Assembly (NCBI RefSeq): GCF_001039355.2
Contig: NW_019775484.1
Location: 275,403 to 339,402, forward strand
DNA from: Lingula anatina
Taxonomy: Eukaryota > Brachiopoda > Lingulata > Lingulida > Lingulidae
Reading direction: 5' to 3'
Length of the DNA: 64,000 nucleotides
Shown here in pieces: positions 59,101 to 64,000 of the stretch (position 1 is the first letter of the stretch; every line of letters begins with the position of its first letter). Under the pieces are notes generated by a model. That model was not told the origin of the DNA and did no database searches. It worked only from the letters and a program-made list of their open reading frames with translations. The position numbers and the translations under genes were made by a program.

Positions 59101-59761
59101 TATCAATTTCACAAATGAAGGGATTTGAAAATCTACATGGCGTATCGTTGAGACCAAACTGGTTATCCTTTTCCCAAATATGCATACAACCCTCCTGCCG
59201 GGAATTATATTCATTTGGCTCTCCTGGAAGCCACAGATTCTGATCAACTGGAGTCTTCCTTGAGAACCATATCCAACGTTCATCGTCCCAGGGTTCCCTT
59301 CCATCCAGCCAGTAATATGGATCGGCAGCTAGAAGTTACAGGCAGATTTCATTTTACTACTACGTATGAAAAAAACCTTCTGGGGCTAATTTATGTAACA
59401 ACCAAAATACCCCTAGGCCAGCTAAAGTGTTGTTTTACCATGAAAAGTAATTGATTTGCAAGAAAAAAGCAAAACGTGAAATAATTAAGAAGCAGATAGA
59501 TATACAAATAAAGAACTTACCCCCTTGGTTTTTCACGAAATTGATGACACTGTCTCTTTTGGAGACCGTATCTAATACAGCTAAGTGGGCCCCTATATTC
59601 TCACACTGTTGTCTGGCCTCTTCCCACGTCAGCCGACTACTGATGAAGAGAAAACATGATGCTATAGGCATATAACCCCAGTGACATTTCGTCGCTCCAC
59701 TACTAAGTAGTATACAGCAACAAGCAATAACAATTGCTAAATAAAATGAAGAACTTTTCAT
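56135..59761 (-). CDS. gene E: secreted CTLD-TSP1-TSP1-CTLD protein, 413 aa
   Basis: Exons 59521-59761, 59098-59328, 58702-58872, 57937-58107, 56746-56952, 56135-56355; all phase 1, sum 1242 bases. Signal peptide (LAIVIACCCILLSSG), CTLD 1 with GEPNEY and LNDTPC (mannose-type calcium site), then TSP1. In this first TSP1 the first cysteine is Arg (WSTRSATCG), removing a disulfide and the O-fucose motif. A regular second TSP1 (CSKTCG) and CTLD 2 (CPDLFTEVTDSLC to APVVG) follow. It is closest to genes A and C, also in its 3' flank. The frame is open throughout, so it is probably functional. Confidence 0.85.
56583..56665 (-). pseudogene. partial duplicate of gene E exon 5
   Basis: Encodes MKNKYEYQNMARFLSTTAEY and then WIG, followed by a donor GTAAATC, but lacks the first two thirds of the exon and any acceptor. 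The flanking intron sequence (TTATCTGACCATCTTGACAAG) is duplicated too, showing a local tandem duplication of about 180 bases. Confidence 0.75.
57165..57740 (+). repeat. dispersed repeat S, copy 2, in gene E intron
   Basis: Lies in the intron between exons 4 and 5 of gene E. Diverged relative of 28160-28690 with the same order of blocks (GGCGGTGATAA, CTGACGGTAAGTT, CCAAGTTCCTAAATG, GGGGTCAAACTCC). Confidence 0.65.
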
Positions 59762-60275
59762 TTCAAAGTGCGTGAAATAATTTTGTGTCAGCCTTCATGT
59801 ATTTTTTAATGTTGAGGCGTATTATCTGATATCGTATACCTTATACAGAGACAGCATGTGTATATTCACACAGTATTTCCGTGTCGATAAAAAGGTATTT
59901 CCTTCACCTTGATCGATAAAATTCTACTTTTTGCTCTCAGATGCATGTAAGACCAGAGACTTGTAAGACTTTTATCCTGCCTTAATAAAACACCACAGGG
60001 ACGTTGGAAATGAGCAAGAGGTGCACAGGAATAGTCCACCTGTAAGAAACTTTGTAAAATGCGTTTATCTAATGTTAAAATATTGTCTTTAATATAGGCA
60101 CCACCAGCCGTAATTGATGATGTCGGACCGGAAAAGCAGATACATCTAATTCGGAGGTTAAAGAACACACTATTTTTACTCATTACATGACATCGATGGT
60201 GATTGCTGTGCTTTTCCTCACCTGTCAAAACCAAAACAACAAACAGTACCAGGAGATATTAATTCATGTCTTAGG

Positions 60276-60400
60276 CCCCATTCCCATACTTAGATCGATC
60301 TGGCGGCATCGGTCTATCTCCGACGGGATTCTCCCTAAATTGCACTTCGCTTAAGCTATTAGGGGGTAATTGACAATCGTTTAGCAGCTTCAGGATCTCT
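60276..60400. mobile_element. MITE with TAGATCGATC repeats, truncated copy 3
   Basis: CCCATTCCCATACTTAGATCG starts the copy; GGGATTCTCCC and CGCTTAAGC match copy 2 at 40685-40913. The right terminal repeat is missing. Confidence 0.6.
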
Positions 60401-61354
60401 TTTCGGTAACCAAGGTTGTTTTTGATTGGTGTAAATACAGATTTAAATTGATCCTTGAGGATATGGGCTTTATCATAGTTGTGTGGTTACCTGCCTTTTT
60501 GGGGAAGAATTCAAACTAAGTAATGTCTATGTGATTATACAAAGTTTAAGAATAGTTGATATGTATAGTCCCCTAGCAAAAAAAAGTCACTCCTAACGCA
60601 ATCTGTAAAGTTAAATACATAAAAACATGTCATAAACCAATGTTCTATATTCTAAAAGGATATTTTTCACAAAGATTTATTGATTGTACAACTAATGATT
60701 AAGGTAACCATAGTAAAAAAAATTAAAACCATATCCTAGTATTTTATACATTGAAGGACGCCCCTGTCGCGTCTGAGGAGTTCAAAAGTTCAGTAACGTT
60801 TATACAGAGATTGTGTTCCATTCATAGTGCAAAGATCCTATGAGATAATTTTGTTTGCAGAGTTATCCCTAATGTATCCATTCCCAGGGTAAACCCACAC
60901 ATGCTTAATGAGGTTCTGATCTAGGGACTGAGCTGGCCATTGGGGGTCTGGATATGGTTTGCATATAACCAGCCTACTGTTGCATTGGCTTCACGTGGAA
61001 TGCCTTAAAGGTATAACAATTTATGTTTGAATAAATACATGTGTCAATAACTCATAGAAACACAATAAATTCTATTCAACCCCCAAAACGGCGGTTAACA
61101 CAATTATTTTGAAATTTGTGCTTGCCATCACATCACGTGACCTCCATATATGGCTACACTCTGTGATAATCTCTTAAGAGATTATTACAATAATAATTTT
61201 GTAATAATAGAGATTATTTGGCCAAAATGAACAGTTGTTATCCCTTTAATCATAATGAAATATAAATCGGAGTCCATGGTCCACGAAAATATTCTCGACA
61301 TAATTCTTTAAATTCATTCAAAGTAGTTGGATGCATGGGTCCGTGTTCTGGATA

Positions 61355-61620
61355 CCGTTCAAAAATCACTCCTATGTCAACCGCTTGGTAAAAATCGGAT
61401 CCCTGTCACTTAGGGGCCGCGTATTTTAAAAATGGCGTTGGAGTATTTCAATGTTTAAGCTAGGCAGGTCCATTCTTTAACTACTCACATCCTAGTGTAC
61501 GCGATTATCAATTGTCAAATTGTAATGTTATAGAAAAAAATTTAAAGTATGGGTACCCTTGTAGCAAGGTAAATAATTGAGGTAGCGGTTACACACTTTT
61601 GCTCAGGGGAGTATACAACA
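61355..61620 (+). repeat. dispersed repeat S, partial copy 3
   Basis: CTTGGTAAAAAT, ATTTTAAAAATGG.GTTGGA.TATTT, and TACCCTTGTAGC.A.GTA match the right half of 57165-57740. Confidence 0.6.
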
Positions 61621-61890
61621 TCTGTGATCAATAAAATAGGATGCAAAGTAATTTAGCTTTATTCATCCATTTAACAAAAAATACACCTAGCGATAAATGA
61701 AGATATCATAAATAGTCCATTAGAAATAGAAAGCGAGTTAGATAGATTGATAGATGTTGAGCACATTAAACATTTCAAATGCCAAATCATCTCCCAGTTC
61801 AATTTAATGTTCACAAGCCTGAAAATGCAAAAATAATCCTACAAGCTTTTATACTTTTTATCATTAATCAATATTTATCTAAGGAAAATA

Positions 61891-63163
61891 TCAAGCATCG
61901 GCAAAGGTCAAATATTGAAGTTTAAAAATTAATTTCACTTGAATTTGTCCAATTAAAAAAGTTTGCATTTTTTTATCAATTAAGCCAATAATAGGAGGCG
62001 ATACATCTTTACGACGGATTTCACAGACAAACGCCTTCTTCTCCGTGCACAGCGTATCTCTCCACGTGAAGGCAGCTCCTGTCCCGTCCATAACAACACA
62101 GTTGCCGAGGGTGCTGTCGGATGGGCCTCCAATTGCCCATTCGGCAAAGGAATCTGTCCCAAGAACTGTCCCGTCGCTGAAGACAAAGTTACCTTCTTTC
62201 TTCCTGTCGTCTAAACCTAGGGTGTAAACAAATGTGAAGCTGAAGCAGCATTCCGCGATTATCTTGACACGACAGGTGTAATCAAGTGCAAAAGTAAAGT
62301 AGGCCCTATCCTAAATACCCTCCGCGGTGACGTAATCATATTCAGTTCGAAACTTCAAAGTTTCTATATACATCTGTAGGCATTGTAACTCCTATTTATT
62401 TCATCATTTTGGATATATTTTTCATGTGCTCTTAATGAGAAAAAAAATCATTTCAAGATTAACGTTTTACCAGATCTATTTAAGGATTTCCTTTTTTACA
62501 TGATATATAATAATCTCATCATACATTGTATTTACCTATCCAGTATTGGGCATCCATTGTCAGGAGCTTGGCGACCTATTTATACTCCGACTTACTCTTA
62601 AGTTACTAAGCGCGTGTCTGTATACAGTCCGGAGCAGTTCTTAACAGAATCGCTGTAGCTGAGCATCCCCTTCCATGGGTCGGAGGTGTATAAGCACCAA
62701 CTATCAGATGTCTCTTAAAACCCATCCGGACACAATTTGTCTAAAGCAAACAAATACATGCACTTCATATGATATGACATATTTGATAAATTTAAAGTAA
62801 TGATGATGCAAATTTCTGGATGTGTTTTGCAAACTTGATTGATAAAGCTATGAGAGGACGTAGTCCTATGTATGTAGAGAAATGAACATTTTTGTTGAAC
62901 ATGAAAGCCAGGTTATAAGCGCAAACTGAAACATTGCAAAAATTGAGTAAATAAGAAAAAAGCTGAACAGGAAATATCCATACAATTCGCCATGCAGGTT
63001 ACTCTCAAAAATGTTCGTACATGTAGTATGTGTAAATGCTTACCACGTTGGTCTCCAAAATATCCCGGCATGCAAATGCACCGGAAGCTCCCATCCGTGT
63101 TCACACAGGTTTGGCGTGGACAACTGCAGGTCTGTAAACACTCGTCAATGTTTACAATATGGA
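61891..63163 (-). pseudogene. gene F: decayed gene-D-like fragment (EGF-CTLD)
   Basis: EGF exon at about 63051-63163 (IDECLQTC, VNTDGSFRCICMPGYFGD). The expected acceptor AG reads AA, and one Cys near the donor is lost. CTLD first-half exon at about 62536-62741 has TAA after PDGF, a frameshift after TRLVT, and TAG within EYK-VAK. Second-half exon 61891-62216 is intact in sequence (FVFSDGTVLG, FTWRDTLC), but the family stop after PIIG is lost and the frame runs about 30 residues further. No upstream CTLD, TSP1 or sushi exons are seen before 64000. It is a dead partial copy of a gene D relative. Confidence 0.75.
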
Positions 63164-63679
63164 ATTATATAGAACTCCACACACATCGTGATAAAAGTAA
63201 ACATGTATGTAAAACAAGAGCATCTTAATAGATATTTTTTTTCAAATTTTTGAAACAGCATCTTCCTTCCTAAATGCGTTTCTTCCATGATTTTTATCCA
63301 AATTCAGTAATAAGGTTTATGCGTATTTAGCACCTTGTCTTTTTATATCCCGCGTTCCTTTAGATGTACCATTGTTAAACTGTGCGTGCTTGACTTTTTA
63401 CTCTAATCAGTATATCTGACGCATATCGTTTTATTATATATCCTTTGGCTATAGTAAAGTAATAAAACACCTGGATGCATTATATCTTTGCTTGGCAGAA
63501 AATTGATATTTTATTTCAGAATGAATTCTATAAAGCTCTGATGTTTATTGTTTATGGGTAAAATTAACCCAAGTTTATCTGTCAACCATGCGAGAGCAAA
63601 ACAATGTTTCATCTATACACACCGCCATTATATTTGCTTACTATGAAAGAAAGCATAAAAAAACACGTTTACTGCTATT

Positions 63680-64000
63680 TAGTCCCTAAACAAGTCTTGG
63701 TCTCCGGAAAAGAGGCTTTTCACCTGAATAGCCTCATTCCTTGATGAAGATGTTCTGTCAAACATCGAAATATTGAGGTAAACTATTTCAAAAGTTGATA
63801 GCTGTTGATTGAAGACAAATTACATTATCCTTGCAAATAGTTACTTTTAACGTCAATACATGAATGCTTTAAAAGTGCCTTGTGCATTGTCTACGCCTCT
63901 GTTACTGCATAAACGTGCGATTTATATTCTACATATACATTTATAATGTTTGTCTTTAAATGTGAATTCTATCACATCAACGGATCTTTTGTTAAAGATA
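63680..64000 (+). repeat. repeat R, copy at the window's right edge
   Basis: Same orientation and order as 55545-55875 (CAAGTCTTGGTCTCCGGAAAA, CATTCCTTGATGAAGATG, CATAAACGTGCGATTTATAT, CAACGGATCTTTTGTTAAAG) and cut by the window end. Confidence 0.75.

Larger units (their letters stand above)
59762..61890. other. spacer between genes E and F
   Basis: 5' flank of gene E, a partial MITE at 60276-60400 and repeat S at 61355-61620. No gene supported. Confidence 0.5.

Noticed and set aside
1-64000. tRNA, rRNA or CRISPR features
   Set aside because: None recognised on either strand. The tandem repeats seen are transposon arms, microsatellites or coding repeats, not spaced CRISPR units.

Overview
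The window is eukaryotic, AT-rich animal DNA. It has spliced genes with GT-AG introns, chromodomain-type and other Ty3/gypsy elements, Tc1 and piggyBac-like DNA transposons, and secreted C-type lectin/thrombospondin/sushi/EGF proteins. The gene content fits a marine invertebrate, most likely a lophotrochozoan such as a mollusc. The species cannot be named from the sequence. Exon models below were built by hand from splice sites, reading phase and domain homology; no transcript evidence was available.

Left part (1-21.5 kb). Positions 1-2533 (minus) are the 3' part of a retrovirus-like Ty3/gypsy element: integrase ending in a chromodomain, then an env-like frame that leaves the window. A nine-finger C2H2 gene follows (3111-4112, minus). 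Next are a 2.2 kb non-autonomous piggyBac-like fold-back element with TTAA ends (5084-7277), a damaged HEATR3-like 3' end (7809-8337, plus), and a seven-exon gene for a CBM20 glycogen/starch-binding protein (10364-13235, minus). A second gypsy element (13933 to about 21.45 kb, plus) has gag, a textbook -1 frameshift site, and pol interrupted by a 737-N gap. Its integrase ends in a PHD finger with a complete H3K4me3-type aromatic cage.

Middle part (21.7-32.4 kb). A DEG/ENaC sodium-channel gene on the minus strand (21755-26323) has a Ser/Tyr/Gly-rich stretch in its extracellular part. It lacks a visible second transmembrane exon where the gypsy element begins. About 6 kb of repeat-bearing DNA with no gene I can support follows.

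Right part (32.4-64 kb). This is a cluster of related secreted lectin genes, nearly all with phase-1 introns. Gene A (+, 32440-35276), gene C (-, 41754-44853) and gene E (-, 56135-59761) are CTLD-TSP1-TSP1-CTLD proteins of about 415 aa. Gene B (-, 36949-40379) is a shorter TSP1-CTLD protein with a different N terminus. Gene D (-, 46250-54070) is an 878 aa mosaic: CTLD-TSP1-three sushi-unrecognised module-ephrin-receptor-like Cys repeat-three EGF-CTLD. Gene F (-, 61891-63163) is a decayed D-like fragment. Gene C carries one in-frame stop at a conserved position.

The duplications carried their 3' flanks with them, and a repeat at the right edge predicts another paralogue beyond 64 kb. Several MITE families, a Tc1 remnant and inverted repeats fill the introns and spacers. 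The likely common theme of the cluster is secreted carbohydrate recognition, possibly immune, generated by exon shuffling and tandem duplication.
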